A stretch of DNA of 64,000 nt, from contig CP119311.1 in the NCBI GenBank assembly GCA_029202545.1, forward strand, positions 3,038,001 through 3,102,000, given 5' to 3'. This document shows positions 32,899 to 42,432 of the stretch, in pieces; within the stretch, counting starts at the first letter, position 1; the number at the start of each line of letters is the position of its first letter. The notes beneath the pieces were generated by a model that worked only from the letters and a program-made list of their open reading frames with translations, did no database searches and had not been told where the DNA came from. The stretch comes from Candidatus Pseudobacter hemicellulosilyticus. Its GTDB lineage: Bacteria; Bacteroidota; Bacteroidia; Chitinophagales; Chitinophagaceae. Position numbers and translations under genes: made by a program.

Positions 32899-33789
32899 TT
32901 ATGCTTTGGAGATCCTGACTGACATCATATTGAGGGAGCCTGCTATCAGCGCATCATTGAAGATGCTGGCCTGCTCGTCTTTTTCCTGTAATCCCAGGAT
33001 ATAGAGCAGGGGTATAAAATGTTCGGGGGTAGGGATGGATAGCTGGAATTCCCGGCCCTGCTTATTGTAATCGATCAGCGACTGGTGATCCCTGTTGAGG
33101 ATCATGTGGCGCATCTTTTCATTGGCGCTGCTGGCCCAGTCGTACGCATAGCCGGGTGTCATCATCTGGTCCCAGGCGGCCATGCGGAGGTTGTGTACGG
33201 TATTGCCGCTGCCAATGATCAGGACGCCTTTGCTGCGCAGGGCCGCCAGCTCTTTACCCAGCGCATAGTGGTAGGCAGGCGGTTTGGTATAGTCGATGCT
33301 CATTTCCACTACGGGTACATCGGCATTGGGGAAAAGGAATTTCACTACTGTCCAGCAGCCATGGTCCAGGCCCCAGTCGTTGGTCAGCTGGATGTTGGTA
33401 GCTGTCACCAGCTCACTGGCCTGCTTTGCTGTTTCCGGGCTGCCTGGGGCGGGGTACTGTACATCGAACAAGGCCTGTGGAAAGCCGCCGAAATCATGAA
33501 TGGTTTCGGGATGTTCCATAGCGGTGATGAAAGTGCCTTTGGTTTCCCAGTGGGCCGAGATACAAAGGATGGCTTTGGGCCTGGGCAGGGTCTTTGCCAT
33601 AGCAGTAAAGCCCTGGGTAAATATATTGTCCTGAATGGCGTTCATGGGATTACCGTGCCCTAAAAAAAGAACGGGCATTTTTTCGGTAGGTTCCAGTCCA
33701 GCCGTCAGTTGGTGCAGGGCATTCATCTGAAGTGCCGTTGCGCCTAAAGGTAAAATTGCCATTGTCTTCAAAAAGTCTTTTCTGTTCAT
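32899..33789 (-). CDS. ygiD: 4,5-DOPA dioxygenase extradiol-like protein (LigB family)
   Basis: The 296-aa protein matches the YgiD/LigB class III extradiol dioxygenase family. Metal-binding histidines are in FLGHGNPMN, SAHWET and the GSGNTVHN...HFIPLLY segments. An N-terminal extension NRKDFLKTMAILPLGATALQ looks like a Tat-type signal with R-K instead of R-R, suggesting periplasmic location, unusual for YgiD. I use ATG 33789; a TTG lies one codon upstream. It could open catechol-type rings such as DOPA; the true substrate is unknown. First gene of a three-gene series with yceI-like and qorB-like genes. Confidence 0.85.
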   Translation of the reverse strand: MNRKDFLKTMAILPLGATALQMNALHQLTAGLEPTEKMPVLFLGHGNPMNAIQDNIFTQGFTAMAKTLPRPKAILCISAHWETKGTFITAMEHPETIHDFGGFPQALFDVQYPAPGSPETAKQASELVTATNIQLTNDWGLDHGCWTVVKFLFPNADVPVVEMSIDYTKPPAYHYALGKELAALRSKGVLIIGSGNTVHNLRMAAWDQMMTPGYAYDWASSANEKMRHMILNRDHQSLIDYNKQGREFQLSIPTPEHFIPLLYILGLQEKDEQASIFNDALIAGSLNMMSVRISKA

Positions 33790-33983
33790 CAAATGCTGTT
33801 ATTGTAGCGGATGATCTCTTCCCGGGTCAACTGTCAATCACAACACAAAGTTGCCTCAAATACCAGGGGTAAGGGTAATACTATTCGGCAAAATGATTGT
33901 GATTTTCGGAAGCGGGATAGCGGAAAAGGGCAGATCCGGGGTTTAGCTGACCGGGAATGGGTGCTTTAAAGGAGGGGGCTGAC

Positions 33984-34814
33984 TCAGGAGATGACCTTCT
34001 GCATTTCTTTCCTGAAATCTGATGGGGTAATGCCTGCCTTTTTCCGGAAGGCCGTGGTGAAATAAGTTTTCTCTTTGAAGCCCAGCTCATAGCCTATTTC
34101 CGCTACGGTCAGCTCAGTAGTGATCAGCAGGTTTTTAGCTGCTGTCAGCTTGCGGTTCTCGATGATCTCGGAAACGCTCTGGCCCAGGACCGACTGGCAG
34201 ATATTATTCAGGTTGCGGGTGCTCATAAAGAGCCTTTCGGCATAGAAGTTGACATCGTGGGCTTCTTTATAATGCGCATCCAGCAGCTTCAGGAAATTCC
34301 GGAAGGTATTGCTTTGTATTTTTTTTGATTCGTTATCGTTGAGGTTGAGCTTGCGCCTGTCCGATTCAATAATGGCAAAAAGTGCGGACAGCAACTGGCG
34401 CAGCACGGTGATATCCGGTGCGTCCTGGAGGTACTCCTGGTACATCATTTCGCAGAGGGTATTGATCCGGTGGAAGCAGCCCTCTGTCTTCATGGAAATA
34501 TTGGCATTGTCGTGGAAGGCCGCATACAACTGGAAGGTGGTCTCCGCAATCAGCTCGCTCTTGAAGCGGATGGCCCAGATATCACAATGACCATCTTTGG
34601 GCATAGGTATCAGTCGGTGGATCTTGCCCTGGGTAACAAAGCTGACAAAGGGCGCTTCTATCATCACCGAATGAAAATCTATAAAATGTTCCAGCTGGCC
34701 CTGGTTACCGATCAGCAGTTCCTCAAAGTCGTGGCTATGGGGCGTATTGGGCTGGGAGGCAATTTTTTGTGCCTCCTCTATATCTACTTTGAAGATCTTA
34801 ATTAACTCATTCAT
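33984..34814 (-). CDS. AraC-family regulator with N-terminal cupin
   Basis: The 276-aa protein has an N-terminal AraC-binding cupin-like region (HSHDFEELLIGNQGQLEHFID) and a C-terminal AraC DNA-binding domain (VNFYAERLFMSTRNLNNICQSVLGQSVSEIIENRKL; TVAEIGYELGFKEKTYFTTAFRKKAGITPSDFRKE). It lies 194 bp upstream of the ygiD/yceI/qorB series on the same strand, and it diverges from the SnoaL-like lipoprotein gene with a 267-bp gap. Either neighbour is a likely target, as AraC genes often control adjacent or divergent units. Confidence 0.9.
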   Translation of the reverse strand: MNELIKIFKVDIEEAQKIASQPNTPHSHDFEELLIGNQGQLEHFIDFHSVMIEAPFVSFVTQGKIHRLIPMPKDGHCDIWAIRFKSELIAETTFQLYAAFHDNANISMKTEGCFHRINTLCEMMYQEYLQDAPDITVLRQLLSALFAIIESDRRKLNLNDNESKKIQSNTFRNFLKLLDAHYKEAHDVNFYAERLFMSTRNLNNICQSVLGQSVSEIIENRKLTAAKNLLITTELTVAEIGYELGFKEKTYFTTAFRKKAGITPSDFRKEMQKVIS

Positions 34815-35081
34815 GTTGGATTGCTATCAGTTCGCGCTGTAAATGCAGCAGCTTTTCTGCTGGCCATCTATAATAACCCTTTCACTCCCCCGTTGTTTGG
34901 GGCGGTCCTAACCTTTTGATCCAAGAAACAATGGATAGTAAAAGTAAGCAAAACGACGCTCACCATTGGCATTCAGGCGGTCCTTTAACTGATTTTTCCT
35001 AAAAACACAACATTTCTTCTTAAAACTGTTACAACCAGCACCTGTTGTTGCAGGAACTTTGTGTCATCAAACTTAAAAACG

Positions 35082-35663
35082 ATGACAATGAAAAAAAGTA
35101 TTGTAAGAAATGTAGTGACAGTAGCAACAATAGTTGCAGTATTGGGCGTTGCGGCATGTTCTGAAAGCAAAAGCCAAAAGGAAGAAGGAAAAGCAGTATT
35201 GAATGACGTGAAAGAACTGGCAGCAGTCAATCCTTTAATTGCAGCAAACCTGGCAAAGTTTGACACGCTGGATTTTGTGGTTTTCAGCAACAGGGACTGG
35301 AAACGCCTGCATGAAAGCCATGCGGAAGATATAAAGGTCCACTTCCCCGACGGACATACCGAAATTGGTCTGGAACAGCATATCAAAACATTGGATGCGA
35401 TGTTTGTTTACGCTCCCGATACAAGGATTGAGGAACATCCCATTAAAATTGGTGATGGGAATATGACCGCAGTAATGGGGTATATGTTGGGCACTTTTAC
35501 GGAACCTATGCCTGCCGGTAACGGAAAATTCATTCAGCCTACCGGAAAGAAATTCAAATTGCCGATGGCAACAATAGGTATCTGGAAAGATGGGGTGATG
35601 ACCGAAGAATATCTCTTCTGGGATAACAAAACCTATATGGATCAACTATTGGGCACAAAATAA
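35082..35663 (+). CDS. SnoaL-like lipoprotein (NTF2 fold)
   Basis: The 193-aa protein starts MTMKKSIVRNVVTVATIVAV, with a lipobox V-A-A-C about 28 residues in, so it is a lipoprotein. The mature part has an SnoaL/ester-cyclase-like NTF2 pattern: NRDWKRLHESHAEDIKVHFPDGHTEIGLEQHIKTLDAMF and GIWKDGVMTEEYLFWDNKTYMDQL. Family members range from polyketide cyclases to non-catalytic binders. Start ATG 35082, with another ATG two codons later. The DNA is clearly more AT-rich than nearby genes. It is divergent from the AraC regulator and ended by a good terminator. Confidence 0.75.
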   Translation: MTMKKSIVRNVVTVATIVAVLGVAACSESKSQKEEGKAVLNDVKELAAVNPLIAANLAKFDTLDFVVFSNRDWKRLHESHAEDIKVHFPDGHTEIGLEQHIKTLDAMFVYAPDTRIEEHPIKIGDGNMTAVMGYMLGTFTEPMPAGNGKFIQPTGKKFKLPMATIGIWKDGVMTEEYLFWDNKTYMDQLLGTK

Positions 35664-35686
35664 CCGGGTTTGACAGCTCATTACAT

Positions 35687-35713
35687 AACCGATGACCAGC
35701 GCATCGGTTTTTT
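35687..35713 (+). terminator. intrinsic terminator after the SnoaL-like gene
   Basis: AACCGATG (35687-35694) pairs with CATCGGTT (35702-35709), followed by a run of six T. Confidence 0.85.
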
Positions 35714-35788
35714 GTGTTGTGCTTCCCGAAAGCATAACCGGATTGGAATGACAGCGGCTCCGGACAAACTATTCATAAAATAATAAAT

Positions 35789-36079
35789 ATGGAAAAAAGG
35801 AATAACAAATACCGCATCCATTTACAGGAGTTGGAATTAAAAACCGGTACACAAGCTTCCCGGAATTTGTCTTTTGACTTTGAAAACCATGACGATATTT
35901 TTGAAGTCATTGAAAAGATAAAGACCAGGAACTTACTGTCAACAGAAGAACAAAGTGTGGAATTTGCGGTTGGATTAAAATTGTTCAGTGAAATATTGAT
36001 CCGCCATAAAGACAAGGCCCTGTTTGCTGAGTTGATCCCTGCTATTAAAGAATTTATGAATAAACTGAAGAAAAGTTAG
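35789..36079 (+). CDS. DUF3861-type small protein
   Basis: The 96-aa cytoplasmic protein has the pattern YRIHLQELELKTG...LSFDFENHDDIFEVIEKIKTRNLLSTEEQSVEFAVGLKLFSEILIRHK, which I recognise as DUF3861. No catalytic motif is visible, and function is unknown. It starts at ATG 35789, 126 bp after the SnoaL-like stop and beyond its terminator. Like the SnoaL-like gene it is AT-rich. A GCCACAA/TTGTGGC hairpin (36081-36098) follows at once. Confidence 0.72.
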   Translation: MEKRNNKYRIHLQELELKTGTQASRNLSFDFENHDDIFEVIEKIKTRNLLSTEEQSVEFAVGLKLFSEILIRHKDKALFAELIPAIKEFMNKLKKS

Positions 36080-36231
36080 TGCCACAAAGGATTGTGGCAA
36101 TAGCATGACCTGTTTAGCTTGCTGCCTTATAACCTATTCTATACTACCTGCTTATTGTTGCTCCCTGATATTTTTTTGAAAAAAAACAGCATGGGGGCGG
36201 TCCTTCTTTCCCATTTTACCGTGTTATTTAT

Positions 36232-37410
36232 ATGGAACTGCCCAAAAACGACATAGACCGCCTCTTACAGGCCTGGCAGGCGCAGCTGCTCAGCCGGGAA
36301 GAATATGAGGCCCTGTTCCGCGCCCTGGCGGATCCTGCCCACCGGGAGCAGGTAGAAGCCTACCTGGATCAGCGGCTGCTGGCCCAGCCGGCTGAAGCTA
36401 CGGCCCTGGCCCGCGAACTGGACTGGGAAGGCATGTTCCGGCGCATTATTGGGCCGGAGCAACCGCCACAGACCGTGCCGGTACACCGGGTACATTTCTT
36501 ACGCAGATGGGGATGGGCGGCAGCGGTCCTCCTGGTACTGCTGGGTGCGGGCACCCTTTACCTTCTGAACCAGAATCCCGGACGGGCTGTAGTAGTACAG
36601 GAACCAGGGCAGGATATCCAGCCCGGTAAGGAAGGCGCTATCCTGACCCTGGCCGATGGCCGGCAGGTAGTGCTGGACAGCCTGGGCAATGGGGTTATTG
36701 CGGAGCAGAATGGCGCCCGGGTAGTGCTGGAAAAAGGAAAGCTGAATTATTTACTGAGCGAACGATCAGAACAGGTACTGACCTATAATACCATGAGTAC
36801 GCCCAGGGGCCGGCAGTTCATGCTGCAGCTGCCAGATGGCAGCAGGGTATGGCTCAACGCCGCCAGCAGCCTGCGTTATCCCACGGCTTTCCAGGGGAAG
36901 GAGCGCCGGGTGGAGCTGACCGGGGAAGCTTATTTTGAGGTGGCGCCCAACAAGGGCCAGCCATTTTTCGTAACCCTGAATAACCAGGCTACAGTAGAAG
37001 TGCTGGGGACCCGTTTCAACGCCAATGCCTATGGCAACGAGCAGCAGCTGGATGCCACCCTGCTGGAAGGATCGGTGCGGGTGGTGAGCGGCAGCAGCAG
37101 GGTAGTGCTGGAACCGGGACAGAATGCCCGGATCAATGGCAGTATCCAGGTGCAGCGGGAGGCGGATATTAACCAGGTAATTGCCTGGAAGAACGGCCTC
37201 TTTAATTTTGAAGGAAAGAAACTCCGGGAAGTGATGCGCCAGCTGGAACGCTGGTATGATATTGAGGTAGTGGTGCAGCCGGAAGTACCCGATATTGAAT
37301 TTTATGGTGAGATCAACAGAGATATAAGCCTGGCTGGTATGCTCAAGGCCCTGAAACTGTCTGATGTCCGTTTTGCCATGGATGGCCGGAAACTGACAGT
37401 ACTGCGGTAA
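36232..37410 (+). CDS. FecR-family anti-sigma factor upstream of SusC/SusD
   Basis: The 392-aa protein has a cytoplasmic N-terminus (DIDRLLQAWQAQLLSREEYEALF), a membrane helix at about residues 93-113 and a periplasmic FecR core (MSTPRGRQFMLQLPDGSRVWLNAASSLRYP). It ends in the small STN-like fold (FEGKKLREVMRQLERWYDIEVV). No ECF sigma gene lies next to it, unlike the two other FecR genes of the window. The SusC-like gene follows 194 bp later. The N-terminus is rich in Gln and Glu and shares little with the other two FecRs. Confidence 0.9.
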   Translation: MELPKNDIDRLLQAWQAQLLSREEYEALFRALADPAHREQVEAYLDQRLLAQPAEATALARELDWEGMFRRIIGPEQPPQTVPVHRVHFLRRWGWAAAVLLVLLGAGTLYLLNQNPGRAVVVQEPGQDIQPGKEGAILTLADGRQVVLDSLGNGVIAEQNGARVVLEKGKLNYLLSERSEQVLTYNTMSTPRGRQFMLQLPDGSRVWLNAASSLRYPTAFQGKERRVELTGEAYFEVAPNKGQPFFVTLNNQATVEVLGTRFNANAYGNEQQLDATLLEGSVRVVSGSSRVVLEPGQNARINGSIQVQREADINQVIAWKNGLFNFEGKKLREVMRQLERWYDIEVVVQPEVPDIEFYGEINRDISLAGMLKALKLSDVRFAMDGRKLTVLR

Positions 37411-37498
37411 GCGCTGGTCAGCGGAAACCTTCCTTATAAAAATTTCCGGGCAGTGGAACTGTCCCGTTTACTTTTAGCGTACATGGATTGGCCTGCAA

Positions 37499-37530
37499 TA
37501 AAAAACCGTCGCGCTTCGCGGGCGTGACGG
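37499..37530 (-). terminator. minus-strand terminator just upstream of susC
   Basis: CCGTC (37506-37510) pairs with GACGG (37526-37530), with further G/C pairs inside. On the minus strand the hairpin runs into six to seven T. No minus-strand gene is present here, so it may end an antisense transcript from the susC 5' region. Confidence 0.5.
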
Positions 37531-37604
37531 CGGTATTGTTCAGGTTGGTTCTAAACAACGGTTAGCGACCATCTTTTATTAACAACCAAAACTTGTCACA
37601 AGGT

Positions 37605-40600
37605 ATGCAAAAAACTGCTATCGGGGCCAGGATCCTCATGCCTGCCCTTTTGCGGAGACCGGCTTCCCGCCGCCTGCAAAAGAAGGGGCTAAGGAGGAGC
37701 GGCGCCTTCACCAAAACTGTGTTAGTCGTGAAATTGACTATTGTTCTGCTCACCACTGCATTACTACAGGTCCAGGCTGCGGGCCTTGCCCAGTCGGTCA
37801 CCCTGTCCGGCAACAACATCAGCCTCCAGGAAGTGTTCACCGCCGTGAAACAACAGACCGGGTACGTGGTGTTTGGGAAGAAAGAACTGTTCCGGGAGGC
37901 CCGGGCCGTTTCTGTTTCCGTGGTGAAAATGCCGCTCACCGACCTGCTGGACCTGGTCATGAAAGACCAGCCCCTCAATTATACCATTGACGCCCGCACT
38001 ATCATCCTTTCCCGTAAAATGCCCGAGCCCATTATGGCCGGTAAGACAACTGACTTCCTTCGCCTCTTTGCGGATATTCCCGTCCGTGGCCGGATCCTGG
38101 ATGAAAATGGCGATCCGGTAATGGCCACTATCCTGATCAAGGGCACCACACGTGGTACTACCAGTAATGAACAGGGGTATTTCTCCCTGGAAAATGTACC
38201 GGAGAACGCCGTCCTGATCATCAGCGCTACCAGCATTGTACTGCAGGAAGTGAAAGTGAATGGCCGCGTGAACCACACTATCACCGCCAGTCTCCGCATT
38301 GTGGAAGAAAAAGCGGTGGTGGTGAACAAAGGCTATTATTCTGAGTCGCAGCGGCTGTCTACCGGCAGCGTTACCCGCGTGGATTCCCGCACCATTGAGA
38401 AGCAGCCTGTCACCAACGTGCTGCAGGCGTTGCAGGGCCGGATGACCGGTCTCTCCCTGGTACAGGCCAATGGTTTTCCCGGCTCCTCTTTCAATGTACA
38501 GGTACGGGGTGTCAATTCGCTCCTGAACAATTCACAGCCTTTTTATATTGTGGATGGCGTGCCCTTCCTGTCGGATGCCATCAACGCCCAGACCGGCACC
38601 GCTATCTATGGCGCCAACGGCCTCACCAGTCCGCTGAATAGTATCAGTCCTTCTGATATAGAAAGTATCGAAGTGCTGAAAGACGGGGATGCCACTGCCA
38701 TCTATGGCTCCCGTGGCGCCAATGGCGTGATCCTGATCACTACCAAGAAGGGTCGGGCCGGTAAGACCAGGCTGGATATGAATATCTCTACAGGGATGTC
38801 CCATGTGGCCAAACTGCTGCCTACCCTTAAAACAGCAGAGTTCCTGGAACTGCGCAAGCTGGGCTTCAAGAACGCCGGTCAGACGGCTACCGTCAGCAAT
38901 GCGCCTGACCTGCTCAGCTGGGATCCCAATGCGTATACCGATTACCAGGAATTGCTGATCGGCAATACGGCCAATGCCACTGATGCCAGCATTGCCCTTT
39001 CCGGTGGGGATTCCCGCACCAATTTCCTGGTAAGCGGCAGTTATCACCATGAGACCACGGTATACAAGCTGGATAAATCCTATCGCCGCGGATCGGTGAA
39101 TATCAGCGTTAACCACCGCAGCCTGGACCAGAAATTCAATATAGCCCTTACGGCTATGTACAGCGCCGATAATAACCGGCTGGCGGTGGAAGACCTGACA
39201 TCCAGGGCCTACCAGATAGCCCCCAATTTCCCGCTGTACAATGCGGATGGCAGCCTGTACTGGAATTCGCTGGTGCAGAACCCGCTGGCTATCATGATGC
39301 GCACCAACCGCAACAAGACCTCCAACCTCAACAGCAGCCTCAACCTCCGTTACCGTCCTATTGCCGGGCTGGAGCTGAAAGCGCTGGTGGGTTTTGGCAG
39401 ATCTGATATGGACCAGCTGCAGCTGACGCCGCTGGCCACTCAGGACCCTTCGCTTTCCTACAGCACTTCCCGTGCAAATTTTGCCTATAACTATAACAAC
39501 AACTATATCATTGAGCCCCAGGCCAGCTATACCACCGATCTGGGCCCGGGTAAGCTCTCCGCCCTGGTAGGCGGCTCCTGGCAGTACCGCATGGCGCGCC
39601 AGCCTTATTTCACTACGGCCAGCGATTTCACCTCGGACGCCTTCATGGAGAATATCGGTTCTGCACAGACCGTAAGCACCCGCTCCAGCTCTACCGATTA
39701 TAAATTCGCTTCCGTATTCGGCCGGCTTAACTATGTATACAAAGACCGGTATGTACTGAACGGCGTATTCCGGAGGGATGGCTCTTCCCGTTTCGGCCCC
39801 AATAAACGCTTTGGTAATTTCGGGTCTCTGGGCGCTGCCTGGATCTTCTCTGACGAATCTTTCTTTGCACCGCTTACCGCCTGGTTCAGCAGTGGTAAAC
39901 TGCGTGGCAGCTATGGTATCACCGGCAGTGATAATATCGGCAACTATGGCTACCTGGATTCCTATGGTTCTACTTCCTATTCCTTTAATGGCAGCTCGGG
40001 CCTGGTGCCTTCCCGTATTGCCAACGGCGATTACCAGTGGGAGCAGACCGAGAAGCTGGAAGCAGCCCTGGAACTGGGTTTCCTGAAGGACAGGATCAAA
40101 GTGTCCGGATCTTATTACCGGAACCGGACCGATAACCAGCTCATCAGCTATACCATCAGCTCGCAGGCCGGCTTCAGCAGCTACCAGGCCAACCTGCCGG
40201 CCCGGGTGCAGAATTCAGGCTGGGAGTTCACCCTGAACAGCACCAATATCAGCAGCAGGAATTTTACCTGGACCTCCTACTTTAATGTCTCCGCCAACAG
40301 GAACAAACTGGAATCTTTCCCGGATATTGAAAAGAGCTCCTATTATACCCGCTTCATTGTTGGCCTGCCCATCAGCGGCGCCTGGGTATATAAATACAGT
40401 GGGTACGATGAAACCACCGGTCTGCCTACCGTGGAGGACCTGGACAAGAACGGTACTATCTCCAGCGGTCTGTATGAAATTGGCCGGGGCGACCGCTACT
40501 ACTACGGTCCTAATTTTCCCAAATTCTTTGGTGGCCTCGGCAATACGTTCACGTATAAGAATATCTCACTGGATTTCCTGTTCCAGTTTGTAAAACAGAA

Positions 40601-40982
40601 CGGATCACATATCATGACGGCCAATACCTATGCACCGGGCTATATCTATAACCTGTCGGAAGATGCTCTGGAAAAATACCTCTCCGATGGGCCGGCCGAT
40701 CAGCGGCATGTGCGGTCCAATTACAATGTGGCCATCGGGAACTATTATGGTTCCGATGCCGCCCGTGTGGATGCATCCTTTATCCGTCTCAAGAATGTGG
40801 CTATCTCCTATGAGCTGCTGCCCGGCACAGCCCGTAAGCTGAAGATGAGTGCTGTTCGGGTGTTCCTGCAAGGGCAGAACCTCTTCACCATTACTTCTTA
40901 TGACGGCTACGATCCCGAATCACAGGGACTGGGACTGCCTCCGCTCCGGACTGTATCAGCTGGTTTAAAACTTTCATTCTAA
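37605..40982 (+). CDS. SusC/RagA-family TonB-linked outer-membrane transporter
   Basis: The 1125-aa protein has an unusually long basic leader (about 45 residues) before its hydrophobic signal segment (VVKLTIVLLTTALLQVQA). An STN domain follows (ISLQEVFTAVKQQTGYVVFGKKE), then a carboxypeptidase-like domain (VRGRILDENGDPVMATILIKGTTRGTTSNEQGYF) and the SusC plug with VQVRGVNS and GSRGANGVILITTKKG. The rest is a 22-strand-type barrel. It imports an oligosaccharide or peptide with the SusD protein encoded next. ATG 37605 is preferred over a TTG four codons upstream. The stop overlaps the susD start by one base (TAATG). Confidence 0.94.
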   Translation: MQKTAIGARILMPALLRRPASRRLQKKGLRRSGAFTKTVLVVKLTIVLLTTALLQVQAAGLAQSVTLSGNNISLQEVFTAVKQQTGYVVFGKKELFREARAVSVSVVKMPLTDLLDLVMKDQPLNYTIDARTIILSRKMPEPIMAGKTTDFLRLFADIPVRGRILDENGDPVMATILIKGTTRGTTSNEQGYFSLENVPENAVLIISATSIVLQEVKVNGRVNHTITASLRIVEEKAVVVNKGYYSESQRLSTGSVTRVDSRTIEKQPVTNVLQALQGRMTGLSLVQANGFPGSSFNVQVRGVNSLLNNSQPFYIVDGVPFLSDAINAQTGTAIYGANGLTSPLNSISPSDIESIEVLKDGDATAIYGSRGANGVILITTKKGRAGKTRLDMNISTGMSHVAKLLPTLKTAEFLELRKLGFKNAGQTATVSNAPDLLSWDPNAYTDYQELLIGNTANATDASIALSGGDSRTNFLVSGSYHHETTVYKLDKSYRRGSVNISVNHRSLDQKFNIALTAMYSADNNRLAVEDLTSRAYQIAPNFPLYNADGSLYWNSLVQNPLAIMMRTNRNKTSNLNSSLNLRYRPIAGLELKALVGFGRSDMDQLQLTPLATQDPSLSYSTSRANFAYNYNNNYIIEPQASYTTDLGPGKLSALVGGSWQYRMARQPYFTTASDFTSDAFMENIGSAQTVSTRSSSTDYKFASVFGRLNYVYKDRYVLNGVFRRDGSSRFGPNKRFGNFGSLGAAWIFSDESFFAPLTAWFSSGKLRGSYGITGSDNIGNYGYLDSYGSTSYSFNGSSGLVPSRIANGDYQWEQTEKLEAALELGFLKDRIKVSGSYYRNRTDNQLISYTISSQAGFSSYQANLPARVQNSGWEFTLNSTNISSRNFTWTSYFNVSANRNKLESFPDIEKSSYYTRFIVGLPISGAWVYKYSGYDETTGLPTVEDLDKNGTISSGLYEIGRGDRYYYGPNFPKFFGGLGNTFTYKNISLDFLFQFVKQNGSHIMTANTYAPGYIYNLSEDALEKYLSDGPADQRHVRSNYNVAIGNYYGSDAARVDASFIRLKNVAISYELLPGTARKLKMSAVRVFLQGQNLFTITSYDGYDPESQGLGLPPLRTVSAGLKLSF

Positions 40983-42391
40983 TGCATTCTATCATGAACA
41001 ACTATAAAATAAAATTACTGGCCGGCGTCCTGGTCCTGGGACTGACGGGTTGTGAAAAGCTGATCGATATTCCGGCGCCGGTAACGGAGGTATCTTCCTC
41101 CCTGGTCTATGCTACGGAGAAAACGGCTATCGCTGCCGGTTCCGGTGCAGCCAGCAGCACCTTCAATTCCCTGGCCTTCGCCATCAACCTGAGCGCTATT
41201 GGCGCTATGGCGGCGGATGAGCTGGATTTCCTGGCCAACGTGAACTACCAGGAGATCATGGACAATACCTATATGCCGCTGTCCAGCACTTCGGCCGTGA
41301 GCAATATCAATAGCCTCTGGTCCGATATCTATGCCGGTATTTACCGTTTCAACAGCGTGATTGAAGGCGTCACTGCTTCCCCGGCCCTGTCGGATTCCCT
41401 GAAGACACAGCTCAACGCCAACGCCCGCTTCATGCGCGCACTCTGTTATTACTACCTGGTGAATCTCTTTGGTGAAGTGCCGCTGGTGCTGGAAACAGAT
41501 GTTACCAAAACAGCGCTGCTGCCCAAGAGTTCCGTCAGCAGCGTCAACACACAGATTGTGGCCGACCTGGTAGCTGCCCGTGATGTGCTGCCCGCTACCT
41601 ATGCGGCACAGCCCACCCTGCGGACCGTGGTCACCAAATGGGCCGCCAGTGCGCTGCTGGCCAGGGTATACCTCGGCAGCCAGCAATGGGACCTGGCGGA
41701 AAGAGAGGCCAGCAAAGTGATTGATGAAAGCGGTTCCCTGTATGTGCTGACACCCACCACCTCCATCCGCGATGTATTTATCAGTGGCGGCAAAGAGGCC
41801 ATTCTCCAGTTTGGTCCTTACCTGAGCGCTACTTCCGGTTATACCTATATGGGTATGACCTTTGGCGCTGGCACCACCCAGTATTCCCTGCGGGAAACTT
41901 TCCTGGCAACTTTTGAGGGCAACGACCTGCGCCGCAGCCAATGGATCAGGGATACGGTGTACAATGCCGTGACTAACCACCAGCCTTTCAAATACCGGGC
42001 AGGCAATGCTACTACCGCCACCAGCCGGCCTGAAGCGCCTACCGTGCTGCGGCTGGCGGAGCAATACCTGATCCGTGCCGAAGCCCGGCTGAACCTCAGC
42101 AGGGCCGATGAAGCGCTGGATGATATGAATGCCGTAAGGACAAGGGCCGGCCTGGATGCCAGCACCGAAGCGGATCCTGCACAGCTGGCGCTGGCTATTG
42201 AAGCAGAGAATTCGCATGAGTTCTTCAGTGAATATGCCATGCGCTTTTTCAACCTGCGCCGGACCAACCGCAGTGATGCGGTGCTGGGTGCATTGAAAAG
42301 TACCTGGACCCCCAAGGCTAAATATTTCCCGCTGCCCCAGGTAGCTATCAATGCCAATCCCAACCTGTTGCAGAATCCCGATTACGAATAA
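40982..42391 (+). CDS. SusD/RagB-family surface lipoprotein
   Basis: The 469-aa lipoprotein has its lipobox in LVLGLTGCEKL. SusD blocks are IYAGIYRFNSVIEGV, ARFMRALCYYYLVNLFGEVPLV (TPR helix) and RLAEQYLIRAEARLNLSRADEALDDMNAVRTRAGL. The C-terminal FSEYAMRFFNLRRTNRSDAVLG is also standard. It caps the SusC barrel and binds the substrate at the cell surface. The ATG at 40982 overlaps the susC stop; a second ATG four codons on (MNNYKIKLLAG) is equally possible. A terminator follows. No glycosidase gene is close enough to tell the substrate. Confidence 0.93.
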   Translation: MHSIMNNYKIKLLAGVLVLGLTGCEKLIDIPAPVTEVSSSLVYATEKTAIAAGSGAASSTFNSLAFAINLSAIGAMAADELDFLANVNYQEIMDNTYMPLSSTSAVSNINSLWSDIYAGIYRFNSVIEGVTASPALSDSLKTQLNANARFMRALCYYYLVNLFGEVPLVLETDVTKTALLPKSSVSSVNTQIVADLVAARDVLPATYAAQPTLRTVVTKWAASALLARVYLGSQQWDLAEREASKVIDESGSLYVLTPTTSIRDVFISGGKEAILQFGPYLSATSGYTYMGMTFGAGTTQYSLRETFLATFEGNDLRRSQWIRDTVYNAVTNHQPFKYRAGNATTATSRPEAPTVLRLAEQYLIRAEARLNLSRADEALDDMNAVRTRAGLDASTEADPAQLALAIEAENSHEFFSEYAMRFFNLRRTNRSDAVLGALKSTWTPKAKYFPLPQVAINANPNLLQNPDYE

Positions 42392-42403
42392 CCGAAAATG
42401 ATT

Positions 42404-42432
42404 ACCCGGGGAACTATCGTTTCCCGGGTTTT
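42404..42432 (+). terminator. intrinsic terminator after susD
   Basis: ACCCGGGGAAC pairs with GTTTCCCGGGT (one G-T pair) around TATC and ends in four T. Confidence 0.8.
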
